This document shows, piece by piece, positions 15,555 through 22,289 of a stretch of DNA of 36,846 nt (within the stretch, counting starts at the first letter, position 1; each line of letters opens with the position of its first letter). The stretch spans positions 1-36,846 of the forward strand of contig CAXTBW010000035.1 of NCBI GenBank assembly GCA_964242925.1. The letters run 5' to 3'. The position numbers and the translations under genes were made by a program. Under the pieces are notes generated by a model. It did not search any database, was not told where the DNA came from, and worked only from the letters and a program-made list of their open reading frames with translations. This DNA comes from LMUY01 sp964242925 (GTDB taxonomy: Bacteria > Pseudomonadota > Alphaproteobacteria > Acetobacterales > Acetobacteraceae).

Positions 15555-16574
15555 ATGCGTGATCCAGCTCCCCTGCGCCCGTCGGATGGCCGCGCGGCCG
15601 ACGATATCGCCCCCGTTTGGGTGCTCGACGACCCGTACGAAAGCGCCTCCGACCAGGCGATCGGCATCGCCGAGCGGCTAGGCGTGCCGCATCTGCGCGT
15701 CCCGCTGGCCTGGGGCTGGAAGGCGCGCCTAGCCGGGCTGGCCAGCGGCCGCGGCTCGCTGGCTGGCCTGCTGACGCCGGGCTGGCCGTTCTCCGCCCCG
15801 CGCGGCCCGGCCCTCGCCATCTCCGCCAGTGTCCGGTCCGAGGCGGTGGCGCTCTGGCTGCGCGACAGCTTCGGCACGCGCATCGTGCATTGCGGCCGGC
15901 CGCGCTGGCGGGGGCGGCTGTTCGATCTGCTGGTCGTGCCGCGCCACCTGCGCCCGCCCGCCAGCGCCAACGTGCTCCCCGTGCTGGGGGAGCCGCACCG
16001 CCTCTCCCCGTTGGCCTTGTCGCAGGCCCGCGTGTCGTGGGCCGGCCGGCTGTCGCACCTGCCGCGCCCGTTGATCACGCTGCTGGCCGGCGGCGGCGGG
16101 CATGGCGGGGAGATGCGCCCAGCGGCCGCGCACAGCCTGGCGCAGCAGGTCGCGCGCATGGCCGTGTCCGCCGGCGGCGCCGTGCTGGCCAGCACCACCC
16201 GCCGCACCGGCGCCGAGGCCACCGAAGCGCTGGCCACCGGGCTCGCGCCCTGCATGCACGTGCTCTACCGCTGGGGGGAGCCGGGCGAGAACCCCTACGC
16301 CGCGATGATCGCGCTGGCCGACGTGCTGGTGGTGACCGGCGACTCGCCCACCATGATCAGCGAGGCGTGCGGGGCCGAGGCCCCGATCTTCATCGCCAGC
16401 CAGGGCGACAGCCTGGTGCACCGGCGGCTGCACGACACGCTGTTCGCCGCCGGGCAGGCGCGTCCGTTGGGCGGCGGCGTGGCGCCCTGGACGCGCGGGC
16501 CGTTGGACGAGGCGGGGCGCGCCGCCAACGAGATCCGCGGCCGCATGTCGATCGGCCCGCAAGCGGTGGATTGA
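15555..16574 (+). CDS. Mitochondrial fission ELM1-like family protein
   Basis: 339 residues; GAGAGG lies 5 nt before the ATG at 15555. The sequence matches the ELM1/DUF1022 family, found in plants (mitochondrial fission) and many alphaproteobacteria, where its role is unknown. Visible features are VWVLDDPYESASDQAIGIAERLG at the N-terminus (a W-V-L-x-D-x-x-x-G-x-x-x-Q-x-x-G-like motif), then LITLLAGGGGHGGEM, ASTTRRTGAEAT, NPYAAMIALADVLVVTGDSPTMISEA, and APIFIASQGDS. The GDS-x-M-x-S-E-A block resembles the UDP-sugar binding part of GT-B glycosyltransferases, so a sugar transferase role is conceivable. The next gene follows after 32 bp. Confidence 0.85.
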   Translation: MRDPAPLRPSDGRAADDIAPVWVLDDPYESASDQAIGIAERLGVPHLRVPLAWGWKARLAGLASGRGSLAGLLTPGWPFSAPRGPALAISASVRSEAVALWLRDSFGTRIVHCGRPRWRGRLFDLLVVPRHLRPPASANVLPVLGEPHRLSPLALSQARVSWAGRLSHLPRPLITLLAGGGGHGGEMRPAAAHSLAQQVARMAVSAGGAVLASTTRRTGAEATEALATGLAPCMHVLYRWGEPGENPYAAMIALADVLVVTGDSPTMISEACGAEAPIFIASQGDSLVHRRLHDTLFAAGQARPLGGGVAPWTRGPLDEAGRAANEIRGRMSIGPQAVD

Positions 16575-16606
16575 TTTCCACCGCCAGCGGCCGCAGCCTC
16601 TGGCGC

Positions 16607-17677
16607 ATGGAACGCACATACAAAATCGCCGTCATCCCCGGCGACGGCATCGGCAAGGAAGTCGTCCCGCCCGCGCTCGCGGTGCTGGACGCCGCCGCCA
16701 CCCGGTTCGGCTTCACCCTCAAGCCGACGCATTACGACTGGTCGTGCGAGACCTACGTCCGCACCGGCGCGATGATGCCGCCCGACGGGCTGGACCAATT
16801 GCGCGAGCACGATGCCATCCTGCTCGGCGCCGTCGGTTGGCCCGGCGTGCCCGACCACGTGTCGCTCTGGGGCCTGCTGATCCCGATCCGCCGCGGTTTC
16901 GACCAATACGCCTCCGTGCGCCCCTGCAAACTGATGCCCGGCGCGCGCACGCCGCTTGCCGGCCGCACCGAGGCGGACATCGATTTCGTCGTGGTGCGGG
17001 AGAACACGGAGGGCGAATACTCCGCGGTCGGCGGCCGGATGTATCAGGACACCGAGTTCGAGTTCGCCAGCCAGCAGAGCGTGTTCAGCCGCAAGGGCGT
17101 CGACCGCATCATGCGCTACGCGTTCGAGCTGGCGCAGACCCGCAAGCGCCGCAAGCTCACCTCGGCCACCAAGTCGAACGGCATCACCATCACCATGCCG
17201 TATTGGGACGAGCGGTTCGAGGCCATGAAGGCCAGCTATCCGGATATCGAGACCGACCAGTTCCACATCGACATCCTGTGCGCGCATTTCGTGCAACACC
17301 CGGACTGGTTCGACGTCGTGGTCGGGTCCAACCTGTTCGGCGACATCCTCTCCGACCTGGGCCCGGCCGTCGCCGGCAGCATCGGCATCGCCCCAAGCGC
17401 CAACATCAACCCGGAGCGGCTGCACCCTTCGATGTTCGAGCCGGTGCACGGCTCGGCGCCCGACATCGCCGGCAAGGGGGTCGCCAACCCGATCGGTCAG
17501 ATCTGGTCCGCCGCGCAGATGCTCGAACACCTTGGCGAGGCAGACGCCGCGAAGGCCATCGTCGACAGCTTCGAGGCGCTGCTGCGCGAAGGCGGACCGC
17601 GCACCCGCGACATGGGCGGGCAGGCTGGCACCGACGATGTGGGCCGCGCCATCGCCGAGGCGGTGCGCGCCGGTTGA
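16607..17677 (+). CDS. Tartrate dehydrogenase / isopropylmalate dehydrogenase-type decarboxylating oxidoreductase
   Basis: 356 residues. A beta-decarboxylating dehydrogenase of the isocitrate/isopropylmalate family acting on a 2-hydroxyacid with NAD+ and a divalent metal. The metal-binding Asp pair is in GSNLFGDILSDLG, the catalytic Tyr in VVVRENTEGEYS, the Lys in SATKSNGITITMPYWDE, and the cofactor region in FEPVHGSAPDIAGKG. The loop VSLWGLLIPIRRGFDQYASVRP resembles tartrate dehydrogenase (TtuC) more than LeuB, which usually has the E-x-x-L-L-x-x-R pattern. No tartrate transport or other leu genes lie nearby. D-malate dehydrogenase is an equally possible reading. Confidence 0.87.
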   Translation: MERTYKIAVIPGDGIGKEVVPPALAVLDAAATRFGFTLKPTHYDWSCETYVRTGAMMPPDGLDQLREHDAILLGAVGWPGVPDHVSLWGLLIPIRRGFDQYASVRPCKLMPGARTPLAGRTEADIDFVVVRENTEGEYSAVGGRMYQDTEFEFASQQSVFSRKGVDRIMRYAFELAQTRKRRKLTSATKSNGITITMPYWDERFEAMKASYPDIETDQFHIDILCAHFVQHPDWFDVVVGSNLFGDILSDLGPAVAGSIGIAPSANINPERLHPSMFEPVHGSAPDIAGKGVANPIGQIWSAAQMLEHLGEADAAKAIVDSFEALLREGGPRTRDMGGQAGTDDVGRAIAEAVRAG

Positions 17678-17708
17678 ACGCTTGATACCAGGCGGTCACT
17701 CGCCTACC

Positions 17709-17996
17709 ATGCCCAAGCTTTGCGAGCGACTCGCAACCGGAGAGAAGCGTTTGGGACGGGGTCAGTTGGAAATCGGGCGGCGATGCGAGCGGGCGGTGGT
17801 CACCGCGTATCGCGAGCTGCGGGCCACCGGGAACGTGGACATGGACGCGTTCCGCGCCTGTACCGTGCTTTACCGCATCCATCACCCGGAGGCCTCCATC
17901 AGCGAGGCGCGGCGGTTGGTGGCCGAATGGATCGACCACCACGTCGTGCGCGGCGACACCGGCCCGACCGCCGGGTGCGAGTGCGGGGACGACTGA
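17709..17996 (+). CDS. Small conserved-looking protein of unknown function
   Basis: 95 residues starting MPKLCERLATGEKRLGRGQL. It appears wholly helical, with a well-behaved core (ERAVVTAYRELRATGNVDMDAFRACTVLYRIHHPEASISEARRLVAEWID) and a C-terminal C-E-C pair (AGCECGDD). The start lies 31 bp after the dehydrogenase stop; no strong Shine-Dalgarno is visible. I do not recognise the family. Same-strand position directly before the glycerophosphodiesterase (10-bp gap) suggests cotranscription. Confidence 0.65.
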   Translation: MPKLCERLATGEKRLGRGQLEIGRRCERAVVTAYRELRATGNVDMDAFRACTVLYRIHHPEASISEARRLVAEWIDHHVVRGDTGPTAGCECGDD

Positions 17997-18006
17997 CCCG
18001 CGGGCC

Positions 18007-18864
18007 TTGACCGTCGAACTGATCGGCCATCGCGGGGCCCGCGCGCTGTTTCCCGAAAACACCATAGCTGGCTTCCAGGCGGCGATCGCCGTTGGCGTGA
18101 AAAGCTTCGAGTTGGATGTCGGCATGACGCGGGACGGCGTTCCCGTGGTTTGCCACGATGCGCGCCTGTCGCCGGATATCGCCCGGGACGGCGCGGGCGC
18201 CTGGCTACCCCGCCACGGGCCGCAGCTGCACCACCTCACGTTCAACGCTTTGCAGGCGTTCGATGTCGGTCGGCTGCGGCCTGGCAGCCGCACTGCGCGG
18301 GCATTCCCCCGGCAGCGCCCGAACGACGGGTCCACCATCCCGGCGCTGAAGGACGTGCTGCGCCTGCACGACCAGGTGCGTTGGACGCTCGAGATCAAGA
18401 CGTTTGCGAACCGGCCTGGCCTCACCGCCCGCCCGGAAGCCATCGCCGACGCGGTGGCTGACGTGATCGATCGCGTCGGCGCCGCCGGGCGCGTGATCGT
18501 GCAGTCGTTCGACTGGCGCGGCCCGCGTCATCTGCGGCGGCTGCGGCCGGACCTGGCCTACGCCTGGCTCACCGTCCGCAGCACGCGCGCCTGGCGCGGT
18601 GGGCAGGCGCGGCTGCCCGACACGGTCGTGGAGCAGGGCGGCGGCGCATGGTCGCCGCACCATAGCGAGCTGACCCGGCCGTTGCTGGACCGCGCGCACC
18701 GCGCCGGCCTGCGGGTCGTGCCCTGGACGGTCAATAGCCCCGACACTGTCGCCCGGCTGGCGCAATGGGGGGTGGACGGCATTATCACGGACGATCCGCT
18801 GGTGGCGCTCGCCGCGCTGCGTCCCGCGCCGCCCGGGTCACCTCCGCGTCCAGCGCCGAGCTGA
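18007..18864 (+). CDS. Glycerophosphodiester phosphodiesterase
   Basis: 285 residues from a TTG at 18007. It cleaves glycerophosphodiesters to sn-glycerol 3-phosphate and an alcohol. The GDPD TIM-barrel motifs are intact: LIGHRGARALFPENT with catalytic His8, FELDVGMTRDGVPVVCHD with the metal-binding E-x-D and second catalytic His, WTLEIKT with a metal Glu, VIVQSFDW, and VPWTVNSPDTVARLAQWGVDGIITDDP. No signal peptide is seen, so it is probably cytoplasmic (UgpQ-like). The TTG is supported by homology; no upstream ATG or GTG gives a better start. Its 3' end overlaps the convergent DUF188 gene by 80 bp. Confidence 0.92.
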   Translation: MTVELIGHRGARALFPENTIAGFQAAIAVGVKSFELDVGMTRDGVPVVCHDARLSPDIARDGAGAWLPRHGPQLHHLTFNALQAFDVGRLRPGSRTARAFPRQRPNDGSTIPALKDVLRLHDQVRWTLEIKTFANRPGLTARPEAIADAVADVIDRVGAAGRVIVQSFDWRGPRHLRRLRPDLAYAWLTVRSTRAWRGGQARLPDTVVEQGGGAWSPHHSELTRPLLDRAHRAGLRVVPWTVNSPDTVARLAQWGVDGIITDDPLVALAALRPAPPGSPPRPAPS

Positions 18865-19273
18865 AGCGCGACCGGTCCGCCTGCGTCAGCGCGGCATGGC
18901 CGCCGCCGCCCATCCCCGTCTCCCGCAAGTGCCGGGCGATCTCGCGGCCGGCGAGCGCGCTGCCGATGTTGTCGCCCGTCCAGGTCCGGCCAGTGTGACC
19001 CAGCGCGCGGGCGCCCTTCTCGAGGCAGCGTTTGGCGAGCGGGATGTCCGCCGTGATGCAGATGTCGCCGGGCGCGATCCGGTCGGCGATCCAGTCATCC
19101 GCCGCGTCCGGCGTGTCCGGCACGATCACCACCTGCACGAGCGGGAGGCCGGGCGGCCGGATCGGACGGGAGCCGTTATGCACGATGAACACCGCGAGGC
19201 CCGTGCGCCCAGCAACCCGGTATACCTCCTCGCGCACCGGACAGGCATCCGCGTCTACGAACAATCGCGTCAC
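18785..19273 (-). CDS. YaiI/YqxD family protein (DUF188)
   Basis: 162 residues. The DUF188 signature is full length: RLFVDADACPVREEVYRVA at the N-terminus, FIVHNGSRP, VPDTPDAADDWIADRI, GDICITADIPLAKRCLEKGARALGHTGRTW, and the C-terminal ETGMGGGGHAALTQADRSRF. The fold is PIN-like, and the acidic residues (DADACPV, TADIPLA) are consistent with a nuclease active site, but activity is not established to my knowledge. The GTG start overlaps the TGA of the upstream unknown gene (GTGA), with no own Shine-Dalgarno, so translation is likely coupled. The 3' end overlaps the glycerophosphodiesterase by 80 bp. Confidence 0.9.
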   Translation of the reverse strand: MTRLFVDADACPVREEVYRVAGRTGLAVFIVHNGSRPIRPPGLPLVQVVIVPDTPDAADDWIADRIAPGDICITADIPLAKRCLEKGARALGHTGRTWTGDNIGSALAGREIARHLRETGMGGGGHAALTQADRSRFSSALDAEVTRAARDAARRAPPADRP

Positions 19274-19893
19274 GCGGCCGGGCGCGCGAAGAAGTTGGCG
19301 CGTCGCGACGTGCGCGCCACTAGCGCCTGCATGGCCGGATCCTGGTCGCCATTCTTGGCGGTCAGCGCTTCCATAGGCACGAAGAACTCGTGCGGGTGCG
19401 GCACTTGGTGCTCCACGAAGCCATCGTAATGACGGGCCTTGAGGCCGTACATCACCCGCAGGTCCCGCACCGGCAGCACCAGCGCGCGGGTCGGCGTCTC
19501 CGGCAGCACGCCGGTGGCCTGCCAGCGCAGCACCGGGCCGTCCGGCAGGACGGGCGTCAGCAGCCATGGAAGCGGACACACCGCCATCAGCGATTGCGTC
19601 GACGGGGCAAAGCGGGAGCGCTTGTCGAGCAGGTTCGGCAACGATGCGCAGGCCTCGATCGCGAAGATGTCGGCGAACGGTTCGGCGGCCGTTCCGCCGA
19701 AGTTGAGCCACAGGCCGTCGGGCAATGTCCGTAATTGCCTGCTGCCTGGCAGCTTGAGGAAACATTGGCCCGTGTCATCCGGCCTGCCTCGCAGCCAGGC
19801 GTCTGTTTCCACCACCGCCAATCCAGGTGGACGATCCGGCCAGCGTTTGAGACGGGCGCGAACGGTCGAGTCCAGCGAAGGAGGGCAATGCAT
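19270..19893 (-). CDS. Conserved-looking protein of unknown function
   Basis: 207 residues; the ATG has GGAG 9 nt upstream. I do not recognise a family. No signal peptide or membrane segment is visible. The sequence looks globular, with many Trp, Pro and Leu (WLRGRPDDTGQCFLKLPGSRQL, WLNFGGTAAEPFADIFAIEACASLP, LRWQATGVLPETPTRALVLPVRDLRVMYGLKARHYDGF, HPHEFFVPMEAL). It is the first gene of a two-gene unit with DUF188 (GTGA overlap). A promoter-like sequence (19927-19954) and a perfect palindrome right before the ribosome binding site (19906-19924) suggest dedicated regulation. Confidence 0.75.
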   Translation of the reverse strand: MHCPPSLDSTVRARLKRWPDRPPGLAVVETDAWLRGRPDDTGQCFLKLPGSRQLRTLPDGLWLNFGGTAAEPFADIFAIEACASLPNLLDKRSRFAPSTQSLMAVCPLPWLLTPVLPDGPVLRWQATGVLPETPTRALVLPVRDLRVMYGLKARHYDGFVEHQVPHPHEFFVPMEALTAKNGDQDPAMQALVARTSRRANFFARPAA

Positions 19894-19905
19894 GTCCGAC
19901 GTCTC

Positions 19906-19924
19906 CAGTCACGGTCGGTGACTG
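19906..19924 (-). promoter_or_regulatory. Perfect palindrome in the leader of the unknown gene at 19270
   Basis: CAGTCAC-GGTCG-GTGACTG, two perfect 7-bp arms around 5 nt. On the coding (minus) strand it lies just after the predicted transcription start and abuts the GGAG ribosome binding site. It could be a repressor operator or an mRNA hairpin affecting translation. Confidence 0.5.
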
Positions 19925-19926
19925 CG

Positions 19927-19954
19927 ATAGTATTTATGCGATTGCTGACCGCAA
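19927..19954 (-). promoter_or_regulatory. Candidate promoter of the 19270-19893 gene
   Basis: On the minus strand: TTGCGG (19954-19949), a 16-bp spacer, TACTAT (19932-19927). The expected start near 19920 falls within the palindrome at 19906-19924. Evidence is box similarity and position only. Confidence 0.45.
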
Positions 19955-20147
19955 CCTAGTTCACGCGGGTGAAATCATTCAGAATGATGGGATTAGCGGT
20001 TATTTGATGATACGGGCGTATGCTGAGCGATGTGTCAAAAATAGCTTACTGCTTTGCTATTTGCAGAAAGCGTCCCGCATGAGATTGGCTTGCGTCCTCG
20101 AGTCAAACATTTGCGTCGCGCAAGGGCATGAAGCGACGTTGCCAGCG
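19955..20147. other. AT-richer gene-free stretch
   Basis: Part of the 333-bp gap between the unknown gene and gltA. It is visibly lower in GC than the rest of the window and holds a small inverted repeat, AAATAGC (20039-20045) and GCTATTT (20056-20062). A possible 82-residue reading frame from 20004 runs through the gltA terminator and into gltA, so I do not call it. A small RNA is possible but nothing specific supports it. Confidence 0.4.
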
Positions 20148-20185
20148 CGAAAATACGGACCGGTTTGTTCTGGTCCGTATTTTCG
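20148..20185 (-). terminator. Rho-independent terminator after gltA
   Basis: Perfect 14-bp inverted repeat, CGAAAATACGGACC (20148-20161) and GGTCCGTATTTTCG (20172-20185), with a 10-nt loop. The T-run sits within the stem's distal arm. It lies about 40 nt beyond the gltA stop in the direction of gltA transcription; symmetry means it could also act on plus-strand transcripts. Confidence 0.8.
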
Positions 20186-20226
20186 TCTGCTGAAAAACGC
20201 CCGGGTGTGGACGTCGAAGAACTTGC

Positions 20227-21534
20227 TTAGCCGCGCTGATTTATCGGCTTAAAGTCCCGCAGCGGCGCGCCCGTGTAGATCTGCCGCGGCCGCCCGATGC
20301 GTTGAGTGCTGTCCTCCACCATCTCCTTCCACTGGCTGATCCAACCGACCGTGCGCGCGACTGCGAACAGCACCGTGAACATGCTGGTCGGGATGCCCAT
20401 CGCCTTCAGAATGATGCCGGAATAGAAATCGACGTTCGGATACAGCTTCTTGCTTACGAAGTAGTCGTCGCTCAGCGCGATCCGCTCCAATTCAAGCGCC
20501 ATGTCCAGCATCGGGTCGCCCTTGATGCCGAGTTCCTTCAGCACCTCGTGGCAAGTCCGCTCCATGATCTTGGCGCGTGGATCGTAGTTCTTGTACACGC
20601 GATGGCCGAAACCCATCAGGCGCACGTGGCTGTTCTTGTCCTTCACCTTCTCGATGAAGGCGGGGATGTTCTCCGGGCTGCCGATCTCGGTCAGCATCTT
20701 CAGCACGGCCTCGTTGGCGCCGCCATGCGCCGGCCCCCACAGGCTGGCGATGCCGGCGGCGATGCAGGCGAACGGGTTGGCGCCCGTCGAACCCGCCAGC
20801 CGCACGGTCGAGGTCGACGCGTTCTGCTCGTGGTCCGCGTGCAGGATGAAGATGCGGTCCATCGCGCGGGCCAGCACCGGACTGACGTGGTACTCCTCGG
20901 CAGGCACCGCGTTCAGCATGTAGAGGAAGTTCTCCGCGTAACCCAGGTCGTTGCGCGGATACATGAATGGCTGGCCGATGTTGTACTTGTACGCCCAGGC
21001 CGCGATGGTCGGAAGCTTGGCGATCAACCGGAACGCGCTGATTCGCCGGTGTTCCTCGTTATTGATGTCCAGGCTGTCATGATAAAACGCGCTGAGCGCG
21101 CCGACGACGCCGCACATCACCGCCATCGGGTGAGCGTCACGACGGAACCCACTGTAAAAGCTGCGAAGCTGCTCGTGAAGCATGGTGTGGCGCAGGACGC
21201 CGTGGTCGAACTCGTGCCGCTCCGCCTCGGTCGGCAACTCGCCGTTCAGCAGCAGGTAGGCGACCTCGAGGAAGGTGGATTGCTCCGCCAACTGGTCGAT
21301 CGGGTAGCCGCGATACAGCAGCACGCCCTCGTCGCCGTCGATGTAGGTGATCTTGCTTTCGCACGCGGCGGTCGCGCCGTAGCCGACATCGTAGGTGAAA
21401 ATGCCCAGATTGCCATACAGCTTGCTGATATCGGCCGCCTTCGGCCCGATAGTGCCGCTGCGCAGCGGCACCGTCAGCGACTGGTTGGTGCCCTCGAGGG
21501 TCATCGTGAGAGACCCGTTGGCGTTGCCGCTCAT
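20227..21534 (-). CDS. gltA: Citrate synthase (type II)
   Basis: 435 residues; AGGAC lies shortly before the ATG at 21534, and an in-frame ATG 21 bp upstream is less likely. It condenses acetyl-CoA and oxaloacetate in the first step of the TCA cycle. Active-site blocks are intact: HADHEQNASTSTVRLAGS (catalytic His), GPAHGGANEAVLKML, MGFGHRVYKNYDPRA (second His and the Asp region), and the C-terminal ARTVGWISQWKEM and RPRQIYTG. Length and the extended N-terminus (beta-rich, TYDVGYGATAACES with the Cys after TAA) fit the hexameric, NADH-sensitive Gram-negative type. Own promoter and terminator suggest it is monocistronic. Confidence 0.97.
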   Translation of the reverse strand: MSGNANGSLTMTLEGTNQSLTVPLRSGTIGPKAADISKLYGNLGIFTYDVGYGATAACESKITYIDGDEGVLLYRGYPIDQLAEQSTFLEVAYLLLNGELPTEAERHEFDHGVLRHTMLHEQLRSFYSGFRRDAHPMAVMCGVVGALSAFYHDSLDINNEEHRRISAFRLIAKLPTIAAWAYKYNIGQPFMYPRNDLGYAENFLYMLNAVPAEEYHVSPVLARAMDRIFILHADHEQNASTSTVRLAGSTGANPFACIAAGIASLWGPAHGGANEAVLKMLTEIGSPENIPAFIEKVKDKNSHVRLMGFGHRVYKNYDPRAKIMERTCHEVLKELGIKGDPMLDMALELERIALSDDYFVSKKLYPNVDFYSGIILKAMGIPTSMFTVLFAVARTVGWISQWKEMVEDSTQRIGRPRQIYTGAPLRDFKPINQRG

Positions 21535-21607
21535 GATTTGTCCTGTCGAAAACACTCGGCGGGGATCGCCGCCACGGACGCGCTGACGACGAGCCAGGCG
21601 TGCCTCA

Positions 21608-21635
21608 ATTATGGTCGAATGCGCGCCAATGGCAA
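21608..21635 (-). promoter_or_regulatory. Candidate sigma-70 promoter of gltA
   Basis: On the minus strand: TTGCCA (21635-21630), 16-bp spacer, CATAAT (21613-21608). The predicted start near 21601 leaves a leader of about 65 nt. It lies in the gap after the SNase-like gene and is the best match there. Confidence 0.5.
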
Positions 21636-21657
21636 CCTTCGCGCCCGCAGCATGGGC

Positions 21658-22218
21658 TCAGTTCGAAAGCCAGATGCCCCGGCGGTGCGCACGCGCGTCG
21701 GTCTCCGCGGCGGTGTAGGCGCCTGTCTCGGCGCGCGCCCAGCCGATCGCGACCAATGCCACATTGACCTCCTGGCCCCCCGCGTCGCAGCGGGCGGCCG
21801 GGCGGCCCAGGCCGTCCTCGCCGGACACGCGGCATTCCACCGGGCGGTCCCGCACCAAGTCGGCCAGTGCGGCGGTCGCCCGGCCGCCGCAATCCGGGCC
21901 TGCCGCACAGGCTTCGCCCCGCGCCGGCGCCAGGATGTCGCTGAGCCGCACGACTTCGCTCCCTAGCCGCAACGTGTCGCCATCCACCACCGCGACCTGC
22001 GCGGCGACGGCCGAGATGACGCGCGCGCCCCCTGGCGCCTCGCGAACCGAGCGGTTTCCCAACCCGGTCAAGGTTGCCGCCACACCGGCGCCTGCGGTCA
22101 ATGCGACAACCAGGAGAGCTTTGCGTACGCCAGAATGGATGGCCGAGCGGCTGCTTGACCGGAAAATCCGGCGGGGTCGGTCGATGGACAAGTGATAGGG
22201 TTCCCCACGCGCCGCCAT
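21658..22218 (-). CDS. SNase-like (thermonuclease-fold) protein with degenerate active site
   Basis: 186 residues from the ATG at 22218; a longer start at 22329 would overlap the CHAD gene. A signal anchor follows (KALLVVALTAGAGVAATLTGL), then the OB-fold SNase core: VAVVDGDTLRLGSEVVRLSDILAPARGEAC, RATAALADLVRDRPVECRVSGEDGLGRPAARC, and VNVALVAIGWARAE. In active SNases the loop reads I-D-A-P-E with the general-base Glu. Here it is I-L-A-P-A, losing both Asp and Glu, although the Arg before it and the later G-R are retained. Catalysis is therefore doubtful, and the domain may only bind nucleic acid or be structural. Paired cysteines (EACAAGPDCGG, VECRV, ARC) suggest disulfides in an exported domain. 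Confidence 0.75.
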   Translation of the reverse strand: MAARGEPYHLSIDRPRRIFRSSSRSAIHSGVRKALLVVALTAGAGVAATLTGLGNRSVREAPGGARVISAVAAQVAVVDGDTLRLGSEVVRLSDILAPARGEACAAGPDCGGRATAALADLVRDRPVECRVSGEDGLGRPAARCDAGGQEVNVALVAIGWARAETGAYTAAETDARAHRRGIWLSN

Positions 22219-22289
22219 AGGACGTCGATTGTTGGGTAGCGCCTCACCGCGCGGGGATGCAAGCGCCCCAGTGTGCGAACTTCCGTCGC

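Noticed and set aside
20004..20252. 82-residue plus-strand reading frame next to gltA
   Set aside because: It runs through the gltA terminator hairpin and ends inside the gltA coding region on the other strand; no ribosome binding site and no recognisable domain.
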